Assembly (NCBI GenBank): GCA_012184525.1
Contig: WOFQ01000009.1
Coordinates: forward strand, 62,001 to 126,000
Length of the DNA: 64,000 nucleotides
Reading direction: 5' to 3'
Source: Xenoacremonium recifei
Taxonomy: Eukaryota > Ascomycota > Sordariomycetes > Hypocreales > Nectriaceae
The notes below the pieces were generated by a model. The model made no database searches. It was given only the letters and a program-made list of their open reading frames with translations, and had not been told where the DNA came from. The position numbers and the translations under genes are program-made. Below are positions 34,587 through 45,735 of the stretch, piece after piece; within the stretch, counting starts at the first letter, position 1, and each line of letters starts with the position of its first letter.

Positions 34587-35823
34587 CGTGGCGTCCGGCT
34601 GGGTAAGGGAAAGAAAAGAGGAGCGAGTGGACGGCGGCAGGCCTTCGGTGGCTTGAATCTACCTTTCACCGACCGTTGCGGCGGCTCAGCCTCTGCCCCA
34701 AGAAGAAGGCGTTGCAAACGTTGGACCAACAGAGGGGTTGCAGCAGCATCCGGGTGGAAATCCCTGCCTGCCAGCCAGCTTCTCGGAGTCAGTCCCAGGT
34801 GGTAGAGTGACGATGCTGGGTGGGATGGACGTGCCGACAGAGACCCAACAACGGATCCTACGTACGGAATACAGGCTCGTCCGGCTTGGCGATCACGATG
34901 TTGGAAGCGCCGGAGTTGGAAATCCCTCTTTACGAGGTGCATGGTCACCAAATGAGAATACGACGTCATCAGGTTAGGGGAGGGGGTTTGAAGGATCTTT
35001 CGATAGTCACCATCCCCTGGGCTTAGCCTCTGTATCCAGCTGATAACCACCCACACCGGCGAGGGGCTAGCGAACCGGCTGGGCGGCCCATCCAACTAAA
35101 AGGCCAGAAGGGGATGACCAGTGAGGAGACCGCAGTGAGAGTCCAAAAGTTCTAGCATGTGTGCCGAGGCTGAAGGCCCCCCTCTCATCTTGGGATGTGG
35201 CTCGTATGCCCCGCAGCTCCCGGAGACAGAGACTCTTTCGGTCAGATCTGCGCGGCGCTACTGCGGCCAGGTCAGGAACTGCCGCTGGTAGGCCCCCTGA
35301 AGGCCTGAAGGTGAGCTGACAGAGGACGAGTAACAGCGAGTAGTAGCCCGCGGTGCCTCCTCCGCACACTGGGAGACGCAGAGAGCATTCGGCATGAGCC
35401 TGCCGGGAAGGTAGAAGGATGACAGAACGGACCACCAGCGGATTATCACAGAGCTAACTGCATGACTCCCCTCCCGCTGCCCGCTGCCCGCTGCCCGCTG
35501 CCCGCTGCTAGCAATCCCATAGGCTGGAGGAGATCAGCAGTATTGATGAGAGGATGGCTTGGTGGCCACACTTGAGAACGAATCCGAAATGAAATTTCCG
35601 CGAAGATTTTGCGTTCAGGGGCGGCCTTTTTGATAACGGGCCGTAACGCTGGAGACTGGCCACAGTCGAAATTGCGTTTGGGTTAATTAATGGCCTTAAG
35701 CAGCCTTACTAGGCGCGCGGATGTCGGACGGAACAGTCTCGGAAATTTAAAAGCATAACCAGCATTCATGAATCATTAAAAATCTGTAAGGCTATTTGCC
35801 ACGTTGTGGATATCTACATGCGC
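34587..35823. other. Intergenic region with a heptamer repeat
   Basis: 1.2 kb between two leftward genes. It contains the CCCGCTG tandem repeat at 35473-35507. Overlapping minus-strand frames at 34559-35435 have biased composition and no domains. Confidence 0.5.
35473..35507. repeat. (CCCGCTG)5 tandem repeat
   Basis: Five perfect copies of a 7-bp unit in non-coding DNA, a minisatellite-like tract likely to vary between isolates. Confidence 0.9.
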
Positions 35824-37332
35824 TCACGCCAATGCATGCTTCAGGGACGGGGACTGGTCCTCAGCCCGTGTAATTTTGTACAACCAGGAGGTGAATCGCA
35901 CACTCGGGGTATCAATGAATCTCGTCACCAGCTCCGCCAGGAAAAGAGTAAGGGGTAGGAGGATAATGTTCGGGACCAGGAACGACAACTCCAGCCCAAA
36001 AGGTCCTGATCGAGAAAGGGGGAACTTGCCGGCCCACTGGGGGATATGCTGAAGGTGGTCGTCGGTCTGCCAGCCCGTCGCGAGGTAGAGCCGATCACCA
36101 AGGGTCCAGAGAACGGGGCCGTGGACCATGTAGAGCGCAAAGGAGATGCGTCCAAGGTACTGACAGAAGCCCGTCTCGAAGAAGCGCTTGAGCCAGGAGA
36201 TGTGTCGGATCGAGGCCACCAGGAATGTCGCTGCCCAGAACAGGAAGAACCACTTGTAGTCGAAGACAGCCTGAGGCTTGAGGAAGGACAGGTAATACCA
36301 GCCGCGATTCTTTCCAAGCTGCTCCACGTCTGCGTTCTGGGACGGAACGCCACCAAGGAACAGACTCAAGGCGAAGAGGTGGTAGAAGATGAAGGTCTTC
36401 GCAGGAGCCAGGCGCAAGAGGAAGCCGGGGAGCTCTCCCTTCTTCGCGAGATGGTCGAGATCACACAGGAGCATTCCCGCGATGAACATGGCGCAGTACC
36501 AGCCGTCGGTGATATACATGAAGTAGTAGATGAGGCCGACCTCACACAGCAAACGGGCGTTGCGAGTGCTGCGCGAAAGGGCCATCAGCGAGGCATAGAT
36601 GACCATGGAGCCTTTGAACTCGACCGGGATAGACCAGAGGTGGAAGTGGTGGCTGAGCCATGGGATACCGTCGCCTTTGTAGACGAAGCTGAAGTTCTTG
36701 AACTCCAAGTAGAAGGCCTTGATCTCGTCCCACCAGGTACTCTGTTGAGTGACGCCATTGATCCAAATGCCAAAGACGTGCCAGCTAGTGATGTAGATGA
36801 GGAGCAGGGCGATGAGAGGGAGGAAGAGGCGGAACCAGCGTCTGAACAGCGCCGACGAGAGGTTCTCGACGAGTTTGTGGGTGTTATCGCTTTGAATGAG
36901 ATCGAGAGGCTTCATCGATAAGACGTAGCCGGAGATAACGAAGAACGTCGAGACGGAATAGTGACCGCCCGAGAAGAAATGCCTTACGACGGGGAAGGTC
37001 ACGAAGTCGTAGTGGTCCTCGTAGCCAAAGGCATTCTCGAAGACGGAGTTCTGGCCAGCCATACCATGCGCCCAGAGCTCATGGTGGTGCCAGTAGACGA
37101 GGAAGGCTGCGAAGCCTCTGAGTCCGTCGAGATACGCTGTCGGCCGCAGGTTCTTGGACTCCGAGAATGAGGCCCGGCGGAAAATGGCCCTCGCCAGGTT
37201 GCGCAGGCGACCGTGGCCGGTTGGTCGCCAGTAACGCTTCCAGCTCTTCTCCAGCGTCCATGGAGTTGACTGGTCCGTCCCGTCGTCCCAGTCCTGGCTC
37301 TCCAGCACGCTGCTGGCTGGCGATGCAGACAT
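35824..37332 (-). CDS. Acyltransferase-3 family membrane O-acyltransferase
   Basis: Single exon, 502 residues from the ATG at 37332. The PF01757 fold of about ten membrane helices begins after a soluble head of ~75 residues. Motifs: LRPTAYLDGLRGFAAFLVYW, the R-G-(F/I)-A signature at the first helix, followed by YWHHHELWAHG; VSTFFVISGYVLSMKPL; LFRRWFRLFLP; and the C-terminal FCQYLGRISFALYMVHGP. Such enzymes transfer acetyl or longer acyl groups to sugars, lipids or small molecules; several fungal ones were named hard-surface-induced proteins. The neighbours on both sides are candidate glycan enzymes, so O-acetylation of a surface polysaccharide is a fair inference. Confidence 0.9.
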   Translation of the reverse strand: MSASPASSVLESQDWDDGTDQSTPWTLEKSWKRYWRPTGHGRLRNLARAIFRRASFSESKNLRPTAYLDGLRGFAAFLVYWHHHELWAHGMAGQNSVFENAFGYEDHYDFVTFPVVRHFFSGGHYSVSTFFVISGYVLSMKPLDLIQSDNTHKLVENLSSALFRRWFRLFLPLIALLLIYITSWHVFGIWINGVTQQSTWWDEIKAFYLEFKNFSFVYKGDGIPWLSHHFHLWSIPVEFKGSMVIYASLMALSRSTRNARLLCEVGLIYYFMYITDGWYCAMFIAGMLLCDLDHLAKKGELPGFLLRLAPAKTFIFYHLFALSLFLGGVPSQNADVEQLGKNRGWYYLSFLKPQAVFDYKWFFLFWAATFLVASIRHISWLKRFFETGFCQYLGRISFALYMVHGPVLWTLGDRLYLATGWQTDDHLQHIPQWAGKFPLSRSGPFGLELSFLVPNIILLPLTLFLAELVTRFIDTPSVRFTSWLYKITRAEDQSPSLKHALA

Positions 37333-38975
37333 GGTCGCTTGAGGGTTGGCCTGCAAAGATAGGTGAAGGAACAGGCGATTCTGGGCCGTAAGCGTTAACC
37401 AGCCCTACTAGGTATGTAGCGGGTGACTTGGGGCCGTAGTGGGATCGAAGGAAAAGTCTGAGACCTGGTGCTGATAATGATCGATAACGACTCCAAGCAA
37501 GGAGATGCTCCCCACTACTTAGCCCAAGCCCACTAGAGAACCACAAGCCAGCAATGACATCGATTCTGAGAGCTGTCGCCGAGGCTGGGGTTTGGACAAT
37601 GCAAGCTGATCTCGCGGGGTACGGGGTAAGGATTTCCTGGGGCCGAACGAGACAAAATCAAGGCATTTGCAACTTTGGAAGTGAAGATCTGGTATAGATC
37701 TGGTTGTCCGGAGCGTTAGCAAAGGCAAAAGAACGGGAGCCGAATGGGGCAGAGCATCACATGTGCCCAAATCCACGCAACCGCCTCGCGATAGCAGTGA
37801 CCGACAGCCAATTTCCCCAAGGACCAACAGTTCCTGTGGCCTTCACATGCCCCCCTTTCCCTCGGACCTCGCGGATACGAAGGCGTCCGTTCCAGGGCCC
37901 GCGCAGCGGAGAGGGGGTGGATTCGGTCTAGCCGGGGGACCCTTGTAGAGATTCGGGGAAGTGCCGCACTTACACTTCGGTTTTTCAAGGTCCCGCAACC
38001 CTCAGCATCGACGGGGCCAAAGTGTCTCTTGCGGACTGACCAATCGAGTGATGCGTCAGACTCTTCGCATCACCTCTTCGCTGTGCATCTTACCCCAGAC
38101 GGGGTTGAGAAGAAGGTGAGATATCCGAGGCTCGGTGGCACGTGCAAAGACGGGGATATTTGCGAAGAAGAGATCGTCAAAGAGGAGGTTGGGACGAGTT
38201 CCGCGTTGCCGTCCCAAGGATTGCCATCCTCTTTGTTGGCAGCTGTCCATTGCATAACGAATACGCCCGCTGAGGTGATGGCTCCAAATCCAAAGGGGGG
38301 ATCACAGTATTGCAACTCCCCTGGCCGGAATTGCTTCGCTGCTACTCCGTACTATTACCCTCTCGCTAATCAGAGTTCCAATTACTGGCAGGGCCAGTCG
38401 TTCAGCGCTGACGGCCCCTCGCCCATCTCGGGCATTTCGAGGACCTAATTAGCCAGGCGCCCAACCAGCCAACCAACCCGCACCAGAGGCGGTTCGGCGT
38501 GCTGCCAAAACAGGAAACCCACTCGCTTTCCCGCCGTGGCGCTAGAATTATCGAGTAATCGTAGCCCGTCACTTGCCAGGCCTTGAATCCGTATCCCCCT
38601 CCCCCTCACGCCTCTCGACCCCCCTTCCCAGGCACAGACCCCTGCCGAGTCCTTGGATTCGATCCACTCCCGCGAAACTGCTCATCTGCAGTGGGGGGCC
38701 TTTCATGTCGATCAGGCGTGATGCGACGGTTCTCGCGCGTGTGTAACGGGCCGTCCTTTTCAGATAAGAGCAAGGCTGGCGAAGGCCTTGCTACCGGGCT
38801 CTCTCCTAGACTCCGAATAACCCACGAGGACCCAAGAACCTAATAAAGAACAGTACTGGCTGTGGGGCCGCAGAGAAACTGGTCAATCTTGTCTGGGGTG
38901 ACACTACTACTGCTTCATTTAACTTTTCTCTCTGCCCTGTTGGAGTTTTCTCCTCTCTTTCGCGACTGACTGTGG
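37333..38975. promoter_or_regulatory. Shared upstream region of the acyltransferase and GT32 genes
   Basis: 1.6 kb between divergent genes, GC-rich, no coding gene recognised. The 139-codon frame at 38029-38448 shows no family motif. It should hold both promoters. Confidence 0.45.
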
Positions 38976-40331
38976 ATGGGCTTCGATATGTCAAGTCCGT
39001 CTTCCCAGGGGTCCTTCAATCAGCTTCGCATCTATCCTACCGGTCCTCCTTCTCCTTCGTGGAAGCTCAAGAAAGAGGCCGATTACGCCAGGAAGATGAA
39101 CTCCCCTCTGGGCTCGCCCACCCTGCTCGCGTCGACCGCCAAGTTCAGGAACCGGGTGCCAGCTCAAGTCCAGCGATGCGTCCCGCTCTACCTTGGATGC
39201 GTTTTCATTCTTTTCATTATTCTCAACTTCGACATATTCGGTAGCATTCCCAAGTCCACCGACACTTTCTGGCGGCAAGAGAAATTCCAAAGGCCACGGC
39301 TTCCCACCAGCACATTCCCTCAAAAGATCTGGCAAACATGGAAGACCGATCCTTTAGACTTCGAGGAGCGTGACCTGTCTCTCGCCCGGACATGGGTCAA
39401 GAGGAACTCGGGCTGGCGATATGAAGTGCTCACGGATGCGAATGAGATGGCATACATTGAGGAGCACTTTGGTAACGGACCTAACGGCATCAACCGCCCA
39501 GACATCGTGGAATTCTACCGTACGGTGAACCTGCCTATAGTGAAGGCAGATCTCCTCCGATACATGGTCATGTATGCCGACGGAGGCGTCTATGCAGACA
39601 TTGATGTCGAGGCCCTCAAGCCCATTCACCGATTCATCCCCGAGCGCTACGACGAAACCGAGATCGACATCGTCGTCGGCGTCGAGATTGACGAGTCCGG
39701 CTTCAAGGATCACCCCATCCTGGGCAAGAAGTCGCAATCTTTCTGCCAATGGACCTTCATGGCCCGCCCAGGGCAGCCTGTGATGCTCCGTCTCATTGAG
39801 AACATCATGAACTGGCTCAATGGCGTGGCTAAGCAACAAAAGGTGTCGTTGGACAAGGTCCAGCTGGACTTTGACCAGGTCATCAGCGGCACCGGCCCGT
39901 CGGCTTTCACCATTGCTCTTCTGGAGGAGATGAACCGGGTGGAAAAGAAGGCCGGCGGCCGTCACGTCACCTGGGACATGTTCCACGCGATGGACGAGTC
40001 CAAGGTTGTCGGTCGCATTCTGGTCCTCGACGTCGAGGCCTTCTGCGCTGGACAGGGTCACTCTGACTCCGGCAACCACTACGCCCGAGGTGCCTTGGTC
40101 AAGCACCATTACCACGCTTCCAACTGGCCCAGCAGACACCCACGGTACAGCCACCCAGCTTACGGACAAGTTGAGGACTGCAATTGGGAGGTCGAGTGTG
40201 TCCGACAATGGGACGAGAACGTTGCCAAGTGGGATAGCCTCTCTGACCAAGCGAAGAAGGAGGCGGTGGACGCCCGACACGGGCAATTAGTGATGGATGA
40301 CGAGCCTAAAGACGAGAGCAAGGAGGAATGA
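38976..40331 (+). CDS. GT32 alpha-1,6-mannosyltransferase-like protein (Och1/Hoc1 family)
   Basis: Single exon, 451 residues. Type II Golgi topology: a Ser/Pro-rich cytosolic head and one membrane helix at about residues 68-86 (CVPLYLGCVFILFIILNFDI). The catalytic domain opens with PQKIWQTWK (117-124) and carries the DxD sugar-nucleotide site in GGVYADID (203-210; D208, D210), preceded by VKADLLRYMVMYADGG, the GT32 hallmark. Och1 starts the outer chain of N-glycans and Hoc1 acts in mannan polymerase; which of these this resembles more cannot be settled here. An acidic Lys/Glu tail ends the protein. Divergent from the acyltransferase gene. Confidence 0.92.
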   Translation: MGFDMSSPSSQGSFNQLRIYPTGPPSPSWKLKKEADYARKMNSPLGSPTLLASTAKFRNRVPAQVQRCVPLYLGCVFILFIILNFDIFGSIPKSTDTFWRQEKFQRPRLPTSTFPQKIWQTWKTDPLDFEERDLSLARTWVKRNSGWRYEVLTDANEMAYIEEHFGNGPNGINRPDIVEFYRTVNLPIVKADLLRYMVMYADGGVYADIDVEALKPIHRFIPERYDETEIDIVVGVEIDESGFKDHPILGKKSQSFCQWTFMARPGQPVMLRLIENIMNWLNGVAKQQKVSLDKVQLDFDQVISGTGPSAFTIALLEEMNRVEKKAGGRHVTWDMFHAMDESKVVGRILVLDVEAFCAGQGHSDSGNHYARGALVKHHYHASNWPSRHPRYSHPAYGQVEDCNWEVECVRQWDENVAKWDSLSDQAKKEAVDARHGQLVMDDEPKDESKEE

Positions 40332-42509
40332 TAAATACCACGAAGATACAACGAACACACCAAGGCTGGCTATTTATTTGCTTACATTACATTGTACATA
40401 TTGGACTGGGTCATCGGCGTTGAGTCTTGGAGTGGAGTTATAGCAGGTTAGACCGTTAATATCCTTAATGCGCGACCTATTGTCGTTTTATATCCGTCTT
40501 GTTCGAAGTTCCAACCTTCTATTAACCTTATCTTATGCTTATACTCATGATAAGATTCGCAGCGCCCGCAACTCCCAAATCTTATCGATGACTTATCTAG
40601 GTTTTTGGGGTTTGACGTCTTGGATGTGAGGGTACTATGATACACACCTCGGGCTAATTTATGGCGTCATGAACTAAGAGATCAGCTAGAATCTAGATTT
40701 AAGCTTGCTATCCCGCTCCTTATATTGTCTTGTCGGTGGGTGATCTTCGAGTGTTCTGAGGCCTTTAGCCCATAGCCCGAAAGCCGGCAGCCAGCAGCAT
40801 CAATAAAGTACCACCAATGTCCTCAACTTGGTAGATATGGCACTTGTTTAATATCTCATTTTCTTCTTTTCGAAGAGGTTCGAGTCAGGAAGGTGGCCTG
40901 GAGAAAGAATACGCTGCTTGTAGTGGATTTACTCCGCAACCCGACTCTTAAAATGTCATGAACATCTCACGAAGCTCGCAATTACATCTAGAATTGGAGT
41001 GCCATACTTAGAATAAGAATACTTTGAAGCCTTAAGCTCCTGCCAAAATTTGGTTAGCCTATCAAGACATGACAACACAATCAGTCTGCACATCTCCCGG
41101 CGACTGCTGCATCCGGCACGTGGCGCCACAGTCAGATCAGCTGCACCAGCCGTCTGGGCCTCAAGCCTGCATATCCAGAGATGGGACCTAGATGTAGTTA
41201 CATCGCGTTCTAAGAAACTGGTGCTGGACTTGTACTGCTTTTGATTGGAGCCGGGTTTCCAACATTTAGTTGGTTACCATACCGCCTTAGTCACTGTAAC
41301 TTATTTCGTAATTCACACGACGATCCATCAATACAGCCTAAAGCCAAGCTTTCACATCTAAGGTTAATACTTAACTAATCATACTTAAAGTCTATTAGAG
41401 GGATAATTAGATCCCGATAGTGCCTCGCGGTACAGACTAAACGCCGCAATGGCGCTGCCGTTGAAGCGCGGAGTCCGCGCTTCTTTGGTCGCATTTACTT
41501 ATCTCATAATTATGAAGAGTTTCCGATAGAACTAAATCCTCTCTTCGACGAGGTCCTAACGTTATAGAAGCAAATAAATTACACCAGAGCAGTTCTTCCT
41601 GCGCGCGATACTCTACGGCCATCGTTTGTTGGCTTTTTGTACATTCACGCCAAGCAGAAAAGTAAACTATGCCGTTGCACCGCACTGAAACGCAAAGGGT
41701 TTCCAGGGTTGTATACCAAATGATAACAGGTTGCTCTCGAAATTTTAGGATGCAAATACAGTAACCCGCCATCAACATTTTTCTTCGGACGTGTACCAAC
41801 CTTGCGAAGAAAAATAATTGGTCCGATACACATAGCATACGTTCCCATACCAATTAGTCTTAGAGTCTCATTGCTCGCAGATCTTAGCTCTCAACTGGGT
41901 GTAGCCTGGTTCGAACAAGGCAATGCCGTCTTCGGGTAGCCGCGTTACCAGCGGTGATTGAGTCTTAATCCTGTGCAAAGGGAAACGTTCCATTGCAAGG
42001 ACCTCAAATTTATTGTTGTGGCCCGAAGAAGAAGGTGATAATATCGGGTGATTATATGTTACCGAAGTTCTTTCTTGCCAGGATCCAATTCCTCTTCTTC
42101 CTGTATCATCCTTCGGTGCTTCCGGCTACCCTATGCCGTTGACCTTCTCTAAAAGGCCGGAAAATTACTGTTTGGCTTAGTGCAAAATCCTCTGACATTA
42201 AGTTTGGATGAAACAGCGGATGCCACTCGTATTGCAGCCAGTCATGGCAAGTAGAAACAGCACGGGGCCACGTAGCTTTCGGGCTATCATATTGACACCT
42301 ATGGTCTGACCCTGATACGACTGAGCCTCGCCTCAAGCTGAACACCGGACTGGTAGTATAATACGGCGTTACTGGTCATCCCCAAGCAGCACAATTCTGG
42401 TCCGGAGAACCGACTTTACTGTTCAACGGAATTCGGGTGAGTTTCCACCTCTACTTGGAAACCGCTAAGCCATCTGATTAACGAGACTGAGGAGAAGACT
42501 TAGATCAAT
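40332..42509. other. Long intergenic stretch, partly AT-rich, no gene recognised
   Basis: About 2.2 kb. AT-rich tracts at about 40440-40720 and 41280-41430, plus a perfect 9-bp-arm hairpin at 41463-41483, suggest decayed repeat DNA. The minus frame at 41437-41853 has no recognisable motif. Confidence 0.45.
41463..41483. repeat. Perfect 9-bp inverted repeat with 3-nt loop
   Basis: GAAGCGCGG-AGT-CCGCGCTTC, a very stable hairpin in non-coding DNA at the edge of an AT-rich stretch. No poly-T follows and no gene ends here, so it is not a terminator in any usual sense. Confidence 0.7.
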
Positions 42510-43567
42510 ATGGTCTTCGCTAAAGGACTCTTCGCCGCGGCGTTGTCGGCATCCGTAGTCGCTGCCCAGTGGTGCGCAACTGACGAGCCCTCGGAAGAAG
42601 CACTTGCAACCATCCGCCAATTAAGAGAGAGTGAACGAGCAAGTGCGAGTAGTCTCGTTAGGCGGGACGATGATGAGCCCATCACTGTCTCAGTATACAT
42701 GCACGCAGTGGTCAATTCAACAAATTCGAACCAAACTCTAGATCAGGACAGCCTCCAAGCGCAATTTGATGTGCTGAGTGAGAAATTCGCTCCTCACAAC
42801 ATCTCATTCATCCTGGAAGCGACTGACAGACTTGTCGATGATGATCTGTCTCAAGGCTACACTGACCCGAATTGGCCCGGCCACATGGTCTCAACGAGGA
42901 AAGGTAATTATTCGACCTTGAACCTCTGGTACGTTACCAACATGGACCCCTCGGTTGGCGGCGGCTGTACTCTGCCCTCTGCAAATGTCACAGCTGGTTC
43001 TATAACAGCGCTTCTGGATGGTTGTACTATGCAGAGCTATACGGTGCCTGGGGGTCAGTTCAATGGAACGACCTACTTAGGTGAAGTCACAGTTCATGAA
43101 GTCGGGCATTGGTTCAATCTTTTGCACACCTTCAACGGATTCAATTGCACAGGCGAGGGAGATTATGTCGATGATACTCCTGCCGAGGCGTCGTATATCT
43201 TCATGGCTTGCCCATATGGCAAAGACACCTGTCCCGAGCAATGGGGTCTGGACCCTATCCACAACTTCAGTACGTACTCCGGCCCCCCTCAATTCGACCC
43301 GATCGCCAGACATTATGCGAATGGATTCAATAGACCCCTTTCCTTCGTGGCACGAGGCTGAAATGTAATCGTTTCACTACGGAAGCTAACGAAAACCTCT
43401 CATTGAATAGTGGACTACTCGGGTGACGGTTGGTGAGTGTGGTCTCGGGACTAGACCGACGTTGAACATTTTGAGGCTAACAACCGCTCAGCTGGACTCA
43501 CTTTACCCCGGGGCAGCAGACTCGAATGTATAGCAGTTGGTACACGATGAGAGCACCCAGTGCATAA
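42510..43567 (+). CDS. Secreted M43 (pappalysin-like) zinc metalloprotease
   Basis: Three exons, 42510-43269, 43411-43432 (only 22 nt) and 43492-43567, separated by introns of 141 and 59 nt, give 285 residues. A signal peptide of ~19 residues ends at AAQ. The zinc site is H196-E-V-G-H200-W-F-N-L-L-H206, followed by a Cys-rich segment. The microexon supplies MDYSGDG, the Met-turn expected of metzincins (M254), and the last exon supplies CWTHFTPGQQTRMYSSWY, the conserved end of fungal MEP1-like proteases. Potential N-glycosylation sites are frequent (NST, NQT, NIS, NYS, NVT, NGT, NCT, NFM not). It would act outside the cell on proteins; the target is unknown. Confidence 0.93.
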
Positions 43568-43952
43568 ATCAGTGCATCGATCACTGCCCCATTCGGCTAA
43601 GCTAACCCGTTGATGCTGCCCTCCAGCGCAGAAGAACGCCTTTCTCCGTGAAAATGAGCAGGATAGCCGATCGGCTGTCGGATAAGATGGTCTTAAACGA
43701 CGTTTATTCTCCACAGTGTGAAGGGAATCGCCTGTTTGGTGGGCAGGCTGGCGAACTCTTTCTCCATTCCCCACGGGGTCACGGGCTGGAGGGATGGTGG
43801 GGACATGACTCGACGCTGGGCAGAGTCTTCAGATAAATATAACCGGCATGCATCATCGCTGGACGTGTTGATCATCGATCTACAGGCCTCTCTTGTGCTG
43901 TGACATCGTGAACAAGACCTCGAACGTCTGCACGGCGGAATTATTGACCATC
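43568..43952. promoter_or_regulatory. Promoter region of the sugar porter
   Basis: 385 bp. Includes the 17-bp palindromic element at 43661-43677. No small gene seen. Confidence 0.5.
43661..43677. promoter_or_regulatory. Palindromic element, copy 1 (before the sugar porter)
   Basis: GGATAGCCGATCGGCTG, containing the perfect 12-bp palindrome AGCCGATCGGCT (everted CCG-N2-CGG). It starts 292 bp before the porter ATG; CTCCGTG precedes it. The identical 17-mer lies at 46350-46366 before the cyclase gene. Confidence 0.7.
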
Positions 43953-45735
43953 ATGGCTCTCTCAGGTCTTCCCTTGAGGATTATTTTCACAGTTACCTGT
44001 GGAATATCCTATCTTCTCTATGGATACGATCAAGGTAGGTAGCGAGATGGACATAGCGCGATAGCTTCGAGAAATGGAGCGCAAAGAGGAATGGCTGCTC
44101 ATACATTACTTCTAGGATTCATGAGCGGCGTCTTGATCGCTGATGATTGGCTATCGACTATGCATCACCCCTCGACCTTTATGCAGGGCTTCATCACTAG
44201 TGTTTACGAGCTGGGATGTCTTGGAGGTAAGAGACCGCAGCTGGCTTTCTTCTATAGTACCAGGTCTGATCAACACTCTCAGGATGCCTGCTCAGCTTCA
44301 CCTTCAGTGAGAAGTTTGGCCGAAAGACGCCCATCATCGTCGGAACGATTATTGTCATTATTGGAGCTGTACTTCAGACTGCTGCCTTTGGCCAAGGTCA
44401 GTTCATCGCTGGCCGAGTTATTAGTGGTGTCGGCACAGGCCTGAACACGTCTATTATCCCGATTTGGTATGTTCAATGCAGAATATTGGTTCAGATACAG
44501 CTACTTATGCCCTGTCGTTATTTAGGCAAGCAGAAAGTCTTCCGGCTAAGACTCGAGAGATTTTCGGCTCGTTCCAGTATCTCCTGGTCTGCTTCGGCGC
44601 AAGCGTTTCGTACTGGATGAACTATGGGCTCTCCTACGCCGGTGGCCAACTCGAATGGCGGTTTGCTGTCGCGGCCCAGATGATCTTTGCCTTGATCCTA
44701 ATCTCCTTGGTGCCCTTCATGCCCGAGTCGCCCAGATGGCTGATGGCTCACAACAAGCCAAGTGAGGCGATGGGAACTTTGCTTAGGATGCATGGCACTA
44801 CGGAAGAAACCGACGAAGAAGTCCAGACTGAGGTGCGACTCATTAACCAGGCTATTGAGCTTGAGACTATGTCGGAAAGCACTAGTTGGTTCGAAATCTT
44901 CACAAACCACAAGGAGACTCAAAACTTCCGACGTATTATGCTGGGCTGGGTAAGTTTCGAAGACAAAAGTCCGATGAATAAAACTGACGGTAGCATTAGT
45001 GGCTCATGGCTATGGTCATGCTCAGCGGTGTCTGCTCTATCGGCTACTACATCTCGTACTTGTTCGAGACCTCTGTGGGACTCTCCCACAACCTGTCCCT
45101 GTTGCTCTCTGGTTTCAACGGTTTATGTGAGTCTCGCTTGTTGTCTCTTCTCAGCAATGTCTTGCTAACTTGTCACAGGGTATATGTTCTCCGCCTTGAT
45201 TCCTCCCTTCATCATCCACCGCGTTGGCAAGCGTGGTTGTCTCATGATTGGAGCCTTCGGCATGGGTGTTTGCTTCTTGACGATGGCACTTGGTATCCGC
45301 TCTGGCTCCTTCGGTGCCTCCATCGTGGTCGTCATTGCTTTCTTCCTCTACTACACATTCTTTGCCATTGGATATCTTGCCGTCCCGTGGCTCTACTGTG
45401 CCGAAATTATGCCCCTTCACCTGCGAAGCAAGGGCAACGCCATCACAACCTCTTCCAACTGGCTGTGGAACTTCGCCACAGTGATGATGACTCCTAGCAC
45501 CATGTCTTCACAAGGCTGGAAGGGCTACCTCATCTTCACTGTCTTCAATTTTGCTTTTATCCCCGCTATCTGGCTTTTCTATCCCGAGACTACCGGGCGC
45601 CGCCTGGAGCAAATTGATGCCATCTTCTACAAGACCGGGCCGATTGTTGGGGGCACCCAATGGGCTAAGAAGGGCCACTTTGAAGACGATGGTTTGGAGA
45701 ATGCTTTGGCTGAGGTGACTAAGGAAGTCAACTAA
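43953..45735 (+). CDS. MFS sugar porter
   Basis: Six exons (43953-44034, 44116-44226, 44283-44466, 44526-44949, 45000-45126, 45179-45735) give 494 residues with about twelve membrane segments. Signatures of the sugar-porter branch: YGYDQGFMSGVL in helix 1, GCLLSFTFSEKFGRK after helix 2, RVISGVGTGLNTSIIP in helix 4, PESPRWLMA at the start of the central loop, and PETTGRRLEQID after helix 12. It should move a hexose or related sugar or polyol by proton symport at the plasma membrane; the exact substrate cannot be read. It shares an upstream palindrome with the cyclase-family gene that follows, so both probably answer to one regulator. Confidence 0.94.

Noticed and set aside
34559..35435. Overlapping minus-strand frames of 178 and 122 codons
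   Set aside because: No domains, Pro/Arg/Ser-rich, in the 5' region of the type II protein gene.
36046..36921. 291-codon plus-strand frame
   Set aside because: Antisense shadow of the acyltransferase gene; Glu/Val-rich composition produced by reading the other strand.
38029..38448. 139-codon plus-strand frame
   Set aside because: In the divergent promoter region; no motif and no neighbouring exon that extends it.
39354..40286. 310-codon minus-strand frame
   Set aside because: Antisense shadow of the GT32 gene, which has clear motifs; Leu/Val/Asp/His-rich shadow composition.
41437..41853. 138-codon minus-strand frame
   Set aside because: No recognisable motif; overlaps a hairpin and AT-rich probable repeat DNA.
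41900..41960. tRNA-like GGTTCGAAC stretch
   Set aside because: A T-arm-like word alone; no matching acceptor, D-arm or anticodon stem could be built around it.
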